Shown here piece after piece: positions 35,707-51,433 of a stretch of DNA of 64,000 nucleotides; the first letter of the stretch is position 1; each line of letters opens with the position of its first letter. The stretch comes from Streptomyces peucetius (GTDB lineage Bacteria; Actinomycetota; Actinomycetes; Streptomycetales; Streptomycetaceae), in NCBI RefSeq assembly GCF_025854275.1, contig NZ_CP107567.1:4650001-4714000 (forward strand). Reading direction: 5' to 3'. The notes beneath the pieces are model-generated. The model was not told where the DNA came from, did no database searches, and worked only from the letters and a program-made list of their open reading frames with translations. A program made the translations under genes and the position numbers.

Positions 35707-36237
35707 ATGGCAAGGCCCGACAAGGCTGCCGCGGTGGCCGAGCTGACGGAGTCGTTCCGCAGCTCGAACGCCGCCGTGCTGACCGAGTACCGGGGTCTCA
35801 CCGTGGCTCAGCTCAAGGAGCTGCGCCGTTCGCTCGGTGAGAACGCCCAGTACGCCGTGGTGAAGAACACGCTGACCAAGATTGCGGCCAACGAGGCCGG
35901 GATCACCTCGCTCGACGACCAGTTCACTGGTCCGACGGCGGTTGCCTTCATCACCGGTGACCCGGTGGTGTCGGCGAAGGGTCTTCGTGACTTCGCCAAG
36001 GACAACCCGAACCTGATCATCAAGGGCGGTGTCCTTGATGGCAAGGCGCTGTCCGCCGATGAGATCAAGAAGCTTGCGGACCTCGAGTCCCGCGAGGTTC
36101 TGCTCGCCAAGCTGGCGGGCGCCATGAAGGGCAAGCAGTCCCAGACTGCCGCGCTCTTCCAGGCGCTTCCCTCGAAGTTCGTCCGCACCGCGGAGGCGCT
36201 TCGTGTCAAGCAGGCCGAGCAGGGCGGTGCCGAGTAA
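35707..36237 (+). CDS. rplJ: 50S ribosomal protein L10
   Basis: A 176-residue L10 with [27 protein letters not shown] and a C-terminal helix that binds L7/L12 dimers. The ATG at 35707 has GGAAGGAGG upstream; the open frame before it is leader. Confidence 0.97.
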   Translation: MARPDKAAAVAELTESFRSSNAAVLTEYRGLTVAQLKELRRSLGENAQYAVVKNTLTKIAANEAGITSLDDQFTGPTAVAFITGDPVVSAKGLRDFAKDNPNLIIKGGVLDGKALSADEIKKLADLESREVLLAKLAGAMKGKQSQTAALFQALPSKFVRTAEALRVKQAEQGGAE

Positions 36238-36346
36238 TTCGGCTCGCGCATTGACCGCCGCCTGAGGCGACGGTCGCAGCGGGCCGAACGTACGCCCGCC
36301 TCACATGTACACACGGCACCTGCCGAATGAGTGGAAGGACGCCATC

Positions 36347-36730
36347 ATGGCGAAGCTGTCCCAGGACGACCTGCTTGCGCAGTTCGAGGAGATGACCCTC
36401 ATCGAGCTCTCCGAGTTCGTGAAGGCCTTCGAGGAGAAGTTCGACGTCACCGCCGCCGCCCCGGCCGCCGTCGCCGTCCAGGGTGGCGCCGCCGCCCCGG
36501 CCGAGGCCGCTGCCGAGCAGGACGAGTTCGACGTCATCCTCACCGGCGCCGGCGAGAAGAAGATCCAGGTCATCAAGGTCGTGCGTGAGCTGACCTCCCT
36601 GGGCCTGAAGGAGGCCAAGGACCTCGTCGACGGCACCCCGAAGCCGGTCCTCGAGAAGGTCGCCAAGGAGGCCGCGGACAAGGCTGCCGAGTCCCTCAAG
36701 GCCGCCGGCGCCTCCGTCGAGGTCAAGTGA
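36347..36730 (+). CDS. rplL: 50S ribosomal protein L7/L12
   Basis: A 127-residue L12 with the N-terminal dimer domain, Ala-rich hinge ([11 protein letters not shown]) and the C-terminal domain [29 protein letters not shown] that contacts translation GTPases. The ATG at 36347 follows GGAAGGACG. Confidence 0.98.
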   Translation: MAKLSQDDLLAQFEEMTLIELSEFVKAFEEKFDVTAAAPAAVAVQGGAAAPAEAAAEQDEFDVILTGAGEKKIQVIKVVRELTSLGLKEAKDLVDGTPKPVLEKVAKEAADKAAESLKAAGASVEVK

Positions 36731-36774
36731 CTCGTCGGGGTCTGCTGACTCCCGCGCTGTAACGCGCACACGCT

Positions 36775-36808
36775 GAAGGGCGATCACCCAAGTGGGTGGT
36801 CGCCCTTC
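36775..36808 (+). terminator. Terminator after rplL
   Basis: GAAGGGCGATCACCC pairs with GGGTGGTCGCCCTTC around an AAGT loop. The region beyond, to 37096, shows no gene. Confidence 0.75.
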
Positions 36809-37096
36809 GGGGTTCCGGCGGAGGCTGCCTTGATCTTCCCGCCGCGGGGAGTATGGTGATCTTCGCCGTGCGCCCCTCACGGCGGCGGACGAGGACCCCT
36901 GAGCAGCAGCTCAGGGCAGGGGGCCTTGACGAACTGCACGCAGCGCGCAATTCTCAGGACGCGTCGTCACAACGATCCACGTTCCGAGGCATGGATCGAC
37001 GACCGAACGGGCAGTATCGATGTGCGCCTCACGGCGCATGGGGTTCGCAGCGGAGATGAGAAAAACGAGGGTCTCGAGGGTCTCGAAAACCCGCAC

Positions 37097-37125
37097 TGGA
37101 CATCAGTGTGCCAAGTGGCTACACT
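37097..37125 (+). promoter_or_regulatory. rpoBC promoter
   Basis: TGGACA, a 17-base spacer and TACACT give a good vegetative promoter 163 bases before the rpoB start. A small hairpin AGCCC-TTAGCT-GGGCT followed by TTCT at about 37203-37222 could act as an attenuator. Confidence 0.65.
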
Positions 37126-37287
37126 GACCCTTTGCGCTGCCTGTTAGCTGCCCTCTGCCCGTCACCAGGGGCATGCCCGTGTTTGAGTATCGGATGAAGA
37201 ACAGCCCTTAGCTGGGCTTTCTCCCTCCGTGCACAGCATGGGACCGGTACGCGCGTAGTGAGTCCGAGCCCTCGGAAGGACCCCCTC

Positions 37288-40200
37288 TTGGCCGCCTCGC
37301 GCAACGCCTCGACCGCGAATACGAACAACGGCGCCAGCACTGCCCCGCTGCGCATCTCCTTTGCAAAGATCAAGGAGCCCCTCGAGGTTCCGAACCTCCT
37401 TGCGCTGCAGACCGAGAGCTTTGACTGGCTGCTCGGTAATGCCGCATGGAAGGCTCGTGTCGAGGCGGCTCTCGAAAGCGGACAGGACGTCCCCACCAAG
37501 TCCGGTCTGGAGGAGATCTTCGAGGAGATCTCCCCGATCGAGGACTTCTCCGGGTCGATGTCGCTGACCTTCCGCGACCACCGCTTCGAGCCCCCGAAGA
37601 ACTCGATCGACGAGTGCAAGGAGCGCGACTTCACGTACGCGGCCCCGCTCTTCGTCACCGCCGAGTTCACCAACAACGAGACCGGCGAGATCAAGTCCCA
37701 GACGGTCTTCATGGGCGACTTCCCGCTCATGACCAACAAGGGCACCTTCGTCATCAACGGCACCGAGCGTGTCGTCGTGTCGCAGCTGGTCCGCTCGCCG
37801 GGTGTCTACTTCGACTCCAACATCGACAAGACGTCCGACAAGGACATCTTCACGGCCAAGATCATCCCGTCCCGGGGTGCCTGGCTCGAGATGGAGATCG
37901 ACAAGCGCGACATGGTCGGTGTCCGCATCGACCGCAAGCGCAAGCAGTCCGTCACCGTCCTCCTGAAGGCGCTCGGCTGGACCACCGAGCAGATCCTCGA
38001 GGAGTTCGGCGAGTACGAGTCGATGCGCGCCACCCTGGAGAAGGACCACACCCAGGGCCAGGACGACGCGCTGCTCGACATCTACCGCAAGCTGCGTCCG
38101 GGCGAGCCCCCGACGCGCGAGGCCGCTCAGACGCTGCTCGAGAACCTCTACTTCAACCCGAAGCGCTACGACCTCGCCAAGGTCGGCCGCTACAAGGTGA
38201 ACAAGAAGCTCGGCGCGGACGAGCCGCTGGACGCCGGCGTGCTCACCACGGACGACGTCATCGCCACCATCAAGTACCTGGTCAAGCTGCACGCCGGCGA
38301 GACCGAGACGGTGGGCGAGTCCGGTACCCAGATCGTCGTCGAGACCGACGACATCGACCACTTCGGCAACCGTCGTCTGCGCAACGTCGGCGAGCTCATC
38401 CAGAACCAGGTCCGCACGGGTCTGGCTCGTATGGAGCGCGTCGTGCGCGAGCGCATGACGACCCAGGACGTCGAGGCGATCACGCCGCAGACGCTGATCA
38501 ACATCCGGCCGGTCGTCGCCTCCATCAAGGAGTTCTTCGGCACCAGCCAGCTGTCGCAGTTCATGGACCAGAACAACCCGCTGTCGGGTCTCACCCACAA
38601 GCGCCGTCTGTCGGCTCTTGGCCCGGGTGGTCTCTCCCGTGAGCGGGCCGGCTTCGAGGTCCGTGACGTGCACCCGTCGCACTACGGCCGCATGTGCCCG
38701 ATCGAGACCCCTGAAGGCCCGAACATCGGTCTGATCGGCTCGCTCGCGTCCTACGGCCGGGTCAACGCGTTCGGTTTCGTGGAGACCCCGTACCGCAAGG
38801 TCACCGACGGCCAGGTCACCGACGAGGTGGACTACCTGACCGCCGACGAGGAGGACCGCTTCGTCATCGCCCAGGCGAACGCCACCCTGAGCGACGAGCT
38901 GCGCTTCACCGAGGCCCGCGTGCTGGTCCGCCGTCGTGGCGGCGAGGTCGACTACGTCCCGCCGACCGAGGTCGACTACATGGACGTCTCGCCGCGCCAG
39001 ATGGTGTCGGTCGCGACCGCCATGATCCCGTTCCTCGAGCACGACGACGCCAACCGTGCCCTCATGGGCGCGAACATGATGCGCCAGGCCGTTCCGCTCA
39101 TCAAGGCGGAGGCCCCGCTCGTCGGCACCGGCATGGAGTACCGCTGTGCCACCGACGCCGGCGACGTCATCAAGGCGGAGAAGGACGGTGTCATCCAGGA
39201 GGTCTCGGCCGACTACGTCACCGTCACCAACGACGACGGCACGTACACCACGTACCGCATCGCCAAGTTCTCCCGCTCCAACCAGGGCACCTCGGTGAAC
39301 CAGAAGGTCATCGTCTCCGAGGGCGACCGCGTCATCGAGGGCCAGGTCCTCGCCGACGGCCCCGCCACCGAGAACGGTGAGATGGCGCTCGGCAAGAACC
39401 TGCTCGTGGCGTTCATGCCGTGGGAGGGTCACAACTACGAGGACGCGATCATCCTGTCGCAGCGCCTCGTGCAGGACGACGTCCTCTCCTCGATCCACAT
39501 CGAGGAGCACGAGGTCGACGCCCGTGACACCAAGCTCGGCCCCGAGGAGATCACCCGGGACATCCCGAACGTCTCCGAGGAGGTCCTCGCGGACCTCGAC
39601 GAGCGCGGCATCATCCGTATCGGTGCCGAGGTCGTCGCCGGCGACATCCTGGTCGGCAAGGTCACGCCCAAGGGTGAGACCGAGCTGACCCCGGAGGAGC
39701 GCCTGCTCCGCGCGATCTTCGGTGAGAAGGCGCGCGAGGTCCGTGACACCTCGCTGAAGGTGCCGCACGGCGAGACCGGCAAGGTCATCGGTGTGCGCGT
39801 CTTCGACCGCGAGGAGGGCGACGAGCTTCCCCCGGGCGTCAACCAGCTGGTCCGCGTCTACGTGGCCCAGAAGCGCAAGATCACCGACGGTGACAAGCTC
39901 GCCGGCCGTCACGGCAACAAGGGCGTCATCTCGAAGATCCTGCCGATCGAGGACATGCCGTTCCTGGAGGACGGCACCCCGGTCGACATCATCCTCAACC
40001 CGCTGGGTGTCCCGTCCCGAATGAACCCGGGACAGGTCCTCGAGATCCACCTCGGCTGGCTCGCCAGCCAGGGCTGGAAGGTCGAGGGCAGCGAGGAGTG
40101 GATGCAGCGTCTGCAGGCCATCGGCGCCGACGAGGTCCAGCCCGGCACGAACGTCGCCACGCCGGTCTTCGACGGTGCGCGCGAGGACGAGATCGCCGGC

Positions 40201-40770
40201 CTCTTCGAGTCCACGATCCCGAACCGCGACGGCAACCGGATGGTTCAGCCGTCCGGCAAGGCCAACCTGTTCGACGGCCGCTCCGGCGAGCCGTTCCCGG
40301 ACCCGATCTCGGTCGGGTACATGTACATCCTCAAGCTCCACCACCTGGTCGACGACAAGCTGCACGCCCGTTCGACCGGTCCGTACTCGATGATCACCCA
40401 GCAGCCGCTGGGTGGTAAGGCCCAGTTCGGTGGCCAGCGGTTCGGAGAGATGGAGGTGTGGGCACTCGAGGCATACGGAGCGGCCTACGCCCTCCAGGAG
40501 CTGCTGACCATCAAGTCCGACGACGTGACCGGTCGCGTGAAGGTCTACGAGGCCATCGTCAAGGGCGAGAACATCCCCGAGCCCGGCATTCCCGAGTCCT
40601 TCAAGGTGCTCATCAAGGAAATGCAGTCGCTCTGCCTCAACGTGGAGGTGCTCTCCTCGGACGGTATGTCCATCGAGATGCGCGACACCGACGAGGACGT
40701 CTTCCGCGCTGCGGAGGAGCTCGGTATCGACCTGTCCCGGCGCGAGCCGAGCAGCGTCGAAGAGGTCTGA
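37288..40770 (+). CDS. rpoB: RNA polymerase subunit beta
   Basis: A 1160-residue beta subunit. The TTG at 37288 ([17 protein letters not shown]) has GGAAGGA eight bases upstream and matches the streptomycete N-terminus; a GTG at 37258 is less likely. The rifampicin region reads [20 protein letters not shown] followed by [19 protein letters not shown], with Asp, His and Ser at the positions most often changed in resistant strains, so the sequence predicts rifampicin sensitivity. No interruption is seen. Confidence 0.98.
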   Translation: MAASRNASTANTNNGASTAPLRISFAKIKEPLEVPNLLALQTESFDWLLGNAAWKARVEAALESGQDVPTKSGLEEIFEEISPIEDFSGSMSLTFRDHRFEPPKNSIDECKERDFTYAAPLFVTAEFTNNETGEIKSQTVFMGDFPLMTNKGTFVINGTERVVVSQLVRSPGVYFDSNIDKTSDKDIFTAKIIPSRGAWLEMEIDKRDMVGVRIDRKRKQSVTVLLKALGWTTEQILEEFGEYESMRATLEKDHTQGQDDALLDIYRKLRPGEPPTREAAQTLLENLYFNPKRYDLAKVGRYKVNKKLGADEPLDAGVLTTDDVIATIKYLVKLHAGETETVGESGTQIVVETDDIDHFGNRRLRNVGELIQNQVRTGLARMERVVRERMTTQDVEAITPQTLINIRPVVASIKEFFGTSQLSQFMDQNNPLSGLTHKRRLSALGPGGLSRERAGFEVRDVHPSHYGRMCPIETPEGPNIGLIGSLASYGRVNAFGFVETPYRKVTDGQVTDEVDYLTADEEDRFVIAQANATLSDELRFTEARVLVRRRGGEVDYVPPTEVDYMDVSPRQMVSVATAMIPFLEHDDANRALMGANMMRQAVPLIKAEAPLVGTGMEYRCATDAGDVIKAEKDGVIQEVSADYVTVTNDDGTYTTYRIAKFSRSNQGTSVNQKVIVSEGDRVIEGQVLADGPATENGEMALGKNLLVAFMPWEGHNYEDAIILSQRLVQDDVLSSIHIEEHEVDARDTKLGPEEITRDIPNVSEEVLADLDERGIIRIGAEVVAGDILVGKVTPKGETELTPEERLLRAIFGEKAREVRDTSLKVPHGETGKVIGVRVFDREEGDELPPGVNQLVRVYVAQKRKITDGDKLAGRHGNKGVISKILPIEDMPFLEDGTPVDIILNPLGVPSRMNPGQVLEIHLGWLASQGWKVEGSEEWMQRLQAIGADEVQPGTNVATPVFDGAREDEIAGLFESTIPNRDGNRMVQPSGKANLFDGRSGEPFPDPISVGYMYILKLHHLVDDKLHARSTGPYSMITQQPLGGKAQFGGQRFGEMEVWALEAYGAAYALQELLTIKSDDVTGRVKVYEAIVKGENIPEPGIPESFKVLIKEMQSLCLNVEVLSSDGMSIEMRDTDEDVFRAAEELGIDLSRREPSSVEEV

Positions 40771-40867
40771 CGGGTCTGGCCGGGACCTCCCTGTGAGGTC
40801 CCGGCCCTGCCCCGGACCCCCTCAGACCATGATTGAGACACGACCCCGAAAGAGGGATTGACGCACA

Positions 40868-44767
<3,900 letters not shown>

Positions 44768-44777
44768 AAGCGCGTGA

Positions 44778-44814
44778 GGAAGGGCGGTCACCCCATCGGG
44801 GTGGCCGCCCTTCC
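44778..44814 (+). terminator. Terminator after rpoC
   Basis: A long stem of GGAAGGGCGGTCACCCC with GGGGTGGCCGCCCTTCC. It lies between convergent genes and may serve both strands. Confidence 0.75.
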
Positions 44815-44854
44815 GCGTTCCCGCGCTCCGGACGTGCTTCCGCGACGCGGGTTC

Positions 44855-45943
44855 TCAGGTCCCGGAGACGGTCACGGACCAGGCGTCGTCGCTGTCGACG
44901 AAGACGGCGCCGATGCCGTGCAGGCCGAGCCGGAGAGACGACCGGCCCTCGCCCTCGGCGATCAGACGGCCGGCCCGGGGGTCATGGGCGTGGGGCTCAC
45001 GGATGGCGAAATCCCCGTCGCCCCGGTGCTCGAACGTGGCCAGGCGGTGCCCGGCGCGGTTCAACAGCACCTCCGAGGCGTCACCGTGCACCGTGCCGTC
45101 GAGCGCGCGTGCCTGCCGGGCCGGGAGCAGGGCGGCCCGCCATGGTCCGTCCGTGCTGATCTCGATGGTGACGGCGCCTTCGACGGGCGCGGCCGGAGCG
45201 GGCACACGGACCAGGGCCGGGCCGTGCTCGCGGGAGGCCAGCTTCACGGCCCGCCGGCCGCGGCGGCCGACTCTGGCACACACCAGGAAACCGCTGGGGG
45301 AGCTGCCCTCGAACGCGAGGAGACACTTTCCGGTCCAGCCCTCGGGCCGGGGCATCCGCACGGTGGCCGAGCCACTGCCACGGCTCCAGAGGGCCGGGTC
45401 GTTCTCCCGCTCCCGGTCGTCGCCGTCGCCGGCGGACAGCCGCTTCAGGGCCCCGTGCCCACGGGCGAGGATCTGCGGCACCAGACCCGGCTCCGCGCGT
45501 TTCGCCTCCTCGTAGACGTCGAGTGCGATCTGCCAGTCGGCGGCGTGGACGCCGCCGTCGAGGGGGCGGCGCGCGAGCAGCTCCCCGTACCGGGTGACGG
45601 CCTGTTCGGCGGCCCGGTGCCCGGACAGGGGCGGCGCCGGTGGCAGCGCGTGGCCGGGCGTTGCCGCCACGGTGCGCGGCCGTCGCGGGGTGCTCGCCCG
45701 CTCGCGCAGCCGGCGCAGACGGAGGGAGAGAGCGACGCCGGAGCCGAGCAGCAGCGCACAGAAGAGCACCGGGGCGGCGGCGGTGCCGCCCGCCGCCGCG
45801 GCCAGCACCGCCAGGGCCAGTACGAAGCAGACCAGGTGCGTCACGACCGTACGGACGAAGACCGTGGTGCTCACGCCCGGCGGCGGGCGCCACGAGCCGG
45901 CGGGGTCGAGGCCGGCGGCGGGAGACGACGGGCGCGGGCTCAT
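44855..45943 (-). CDS. Membrane-anchored protein of unknown function (362 aa)
   Basis: Two hydrophobic helices at about residues 28-73 are followed by a charged helical region and a beta-rich C-terminal half of about 190 residues that begins near GSGSATVRMPRPEGWTGKCL and ends GAVFVDSDDAWSVTVSGT. I recognise no catalytic motif. The ATG at 45943 overlaps the stop of the upstream small gene (ATGA). Unknown genes also occupy the rpoC-rpsL interval in S. coelicolor. Confidence 0.78.
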   Translation of the reverse strand: MSPRPSSPAAGLDPAGSWRPPPGVSTTVFVRTVVTHLVCFVLALAVLAAAAGGTAAAPVLFCALLLGSGVALSLRLRRLRERASTPRRPRTVAATPGHALPPAPPLSGHRAAEQAVTRYGELLARRPLDGGVHAADWQIALDVYEEAKRAEPGLVPQILARGHGALKRLSAGDGDDRERENDPALWSRGSGSATVRMPRPEGWTGKCLLAFEGSSPSGFLVCARVGRRGRRAVKLASREHGPALVRVPAPAAPVEGAVTIEISTDGPWRAALLPARQARALDGTVHGDASEVLLNRAGHRLATFEHRGDGDFAIREPHAHDPRAGRLIAEGEGRSSLRLGLHGIGAVFVDSDDAWSVTVSGT

Positions 45944-46230
45944 GACGTCTCCCGGGGCTGGGGCTGTCCGAGGAGCGCGAGATGGACCCGGCGCAGCGCG
46001 CGTGCCCCCACCGCGAGCACCGGTGGAACGTCGGCGGGAGGGAGAGTGTGGGCGAGGGCGAGCACGTCCACGACGACGGCGTAGTCGTCGACGACGGCCT
46101 GCGGTACGCCCGGCGCGCTCACGGCGGCGGCGTAGCCGCCGGCCACGTCTGCGTATTCCATGATGGTCAGGCGCACGTCGACGGTGGTGTCGTCGAGGTC
46201 GTGGGCGTTTCGGGCTCGGTGGTCGGTCAC
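45940..46230 (-). CDS. Small conserved hypothetical protein (96 aa)
   Basis: GTG at 46230 follows GAGGAGGT, a near-perfect ribosome site. The protein is helical (VDVRLTIMEYADVAGGYAAA) without membrane segments or known motifs. It is coupled to the 362-residue membrane protein gene by a four-base overlap, so the two probably act together. Confidence 0.72.
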   Translation of the reverse strand: MTDHRARNAHDLDDTTVDVRLTIMEYADVAGGYAAAVSAPGVPQAVVDDYAVVVDVLALAHTLPPADVPPVLAVGARALRRVHLALLGQPQPRETS

Positions 46231-46608
46231 GGCGGACCTCCTCGTACCGGACGGTTCGGCTGACCGCATTGTCCGGGCGGGCACGTGCCGGGGTCAGGGC
46301 GTACGGGGAGCCGTCTTGAGTGCCGTCCTGTTGCCGACTTCCGGCAATGAGAGGGCTCCCGGCAGCTGCGGCCGGCCGTGCCCAGCGCCACGCCCGGCGT
46401 CGTTACGGATTCCCCGGGGCCCAGGCGCGCCGACCGCCGCCGTGCCCTGCCGGCCCTTCCCCGTCCTGCCGGCCGTGCCGTGTGTCACGCTGTGCCCGGT
46501 CCCGTGCCGCACCGCGGCCCTCGGCCGCGTCTGCCGCGGTGCGTGAGCCCTGCGGGAGCCCGGCTCGGGCGCAGGTCGTGCGGGACGTCCCGCGTGTGGG
46601 CATTTGTT
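46231..46608. other. Spacer between the 96-aa gene and the str operon promoter
   Basis: GC-rich, with frames open on both strands only for lack of stop codons. I see no supported gene or structured RNA. Confidence 0.5.
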
Positions 46609-46637
46609 TTGACCGGAGTCCATGCGATAGGTACGCT
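46609..46637 (+). promoter_or_regulatory. str operon (rpsL) promoter
   Basis: TTGACC, 17 bases, TACGCT. It lies 195 bases before rpsL, leaving an untranslated leader in which I see no firm structure. Confidence 0.68.
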
Positions 46638-46831
46638 CAGACCTTGTGCCTGGGGTGTGCCTGGGCTCGTGTGCGTGTCTTCAACCGCATCGCGAGTCAG
46701 ATATCGGCCACCGCAATCTGCGTTGCTTCCACCTGCTCGGTGGAGGTCTGCAGTATTCGACACACCCGACCGCGTGGGTCGGCGGTGTTTCAGGTTAGCT
46801 TCACTGACGGCACACAGAAACCGGAGAAGTA

Positions 46832-47203
46832 GTGCCTACGATCCAGCAGCTGGTCCGTAAGGGCCGGCAGGACAAGGTCGAGAAGAACAAGACGCCCGCA
46901 CTCGAGGGTTCCCCTCAGCGCCGCGGCGTCTGCACGCGTGTGTTCACGACCACCCCGAAGAAGCCGAACTCGGCCCTGCGTAAGGTCGCGCGTGTGCGTC
47001 TGACCTCCGGCATCGAGGTCACGGCCTACATCCCGGGTGAGGGACACAACCTGCAGGAGCACTCCATCGTGCTCGTGCGTGGTGGCCGTGTGAAGGACCT
47101 GCCGGGTGTTCGTTACAAGATCATCCGCGGCTCGCTCGACACCCAGGGTGTCAAGAACCGCAAGCAGGCCCGCAGCCGCTACGGCGCCAAGAAGGAGAAG
47201 TAA
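46832..47203 (+). CDS. rpsL: 30S ribosomal protein S12
   Basis: A 123-residue S12. [13 protein letters not shown] and [14 protein letters not shown] carry the lysines usually changed in streptomycin-resistant strains, so the sequence is of the sensitive type. The GTG at 46832 follows GGAGAAG. Confidence 0.98.
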   Translation: MPTIQQLVRKGRQDKVEKNKTPALEGSPQRRGVCTRVFTTTPKKPNSALRKVARVRLTSGIEVTAYIPGEGHNLQEHSIVLVRGGRVKDLPGVRYKIIRGSLDTQGVKNRKQARSRYGAKKEK

Positions 47204-47205
47204 GA

Positions 47206-47676
47206 ATGCCTCGTAAGGGCCCCGCCCCGAAGCGCCCGGTCATCATCGACCCGGTTTACGGTTCTCCTCTGGTGACCTCGCTCATCAACAAGATTCTGCT
47301 CAACGGCAAGCGTTCTACCGCTGAGCGCATCGTCTACGGCGCCATGGAAGGCCTCCGCGAGAAGACCGGCGCCGACCCGGTCATCACGCTGAAGCGTGCC
47401 CTCGAGAACGTCAAGCCGTCCCTCGAGGTCAAGTCCCGCCGTGTCGGTGGTGCCACCTACCAGGTGCCGATCGAGGTCAAGCCCGGTCGCGCCTCCACTC
47501 TCGCGCTCCGCTGGGTCGTGGGTTACTCCCGCGCCCGCCGTGAGAAGACCATGACCGAGCGCCTCATGAACGAACTGCTGGACGCCTCCAACGGCCTCGG
47601 CGCTTCGGTCAAGAAGCGTGAGGACACGCACAAGATGGCCGAGTCCAACAAGGCCTTCGCGCACTACCGCTGGTAG
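47206..47676 (+). CDS. rpsG: 30S ribosomal protein S7
   Basis: A 156-residue S7 ([20 protein letters not shown]) with the [20 protein letters not shown] signature. It begins two bases after the rpsL stop and shares its ribosome site with the rpsL end (AAGGAGAAG). Confidence 0.98.
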   Translation: MPRKGPAPKRPVIIDPVYGSPLVTSLINKILLNGKRSTAERIVYGAMEGLREKTGADPVITLKRALENVKPSLEVKSRRVGGATYQVPIEVKPGRASTLALRWVVGYSRARREKTMTERLMNELLDASNGLGASVKKREDTHKMAESNKAFAHYRW

Positions 47677-47714
47677 TCGCTACCCACATCGAGACCGAGA
47701 GAAGATTGAGCCTT

Positions 47715-49841
<2,127 letters not shown>

Positions 49842-49883
49842 CTCACCCGAGTTCACGCTTTAGGCTTGTCACCGGAGCCTGCT

Positions 49884-49919
49884 GGGGCATTTCCTCCGAC
49901 ATCACGGAGGGAATGCCCC
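49884..49919 (+). terminator. Hairpin between fusA and tuf
   Basis: GGGGCATTTCCTCCG pairs with CGGAGGGAATGCCCC apart from one mismatch. It is likely to reduce read-through, with tuf also driven from its own promoter in related species. Confidence 0.65.
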
Positions 49920-49995
49920 GGGCCCCGGCATCCCAGCAAAGATCACCTGGCGCCGATGAGTAAGGCGTACAGAACCACTCCACAGGAGGACCCCA

Positions 49996-51189
<1,194 letters not shown>

Positions 51190-51235
51190 TTGTTGCTCTG
51201 ATCGACCTGTGCCGCTCCGGACGGAGCGTCATCTG

Positions 51236-51276
51236 AGGGCCCCCGGCCCGCCGTTCTTCGGCGGGCCGGGGGCCCT
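51236..51276 (+). terminator. Terminator after tuf
   Basis: A 17-bp-class stem (AGGGCCCCCGGCCCGCCG with its complement) and TTCTTCG loop. Confidence 0.8.
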
Positions 51277-51433
51277 CGCCGTTGTGCCGCAGGGCCGCGG
51301 TCCGCGTGTGTTCACGTTCCCTTCCAGCCGTGCTCAGGCTTGATTCACCCCACCCCGGTCACGGGTGTGTCAGTGGCTGCCCGTAGCATTCGCCGGGTCA
51401 GCTGTGACATGTCCACTAAGGGGTGGGGACAAC

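Noticed and set aside
37162..40365. 1067-codon open frame antisense to rpoB
   Set aside because: Its composition is Val/Asp/Leu/Arg-rich as expected for the complement of GC-biased third positions, and rpoB on the other strand is certain. The same holds for long antisense frames over rpoC (40637-44791), fusA (47664-49856), the amidase (51416-54181) and RHS (59064-62717).
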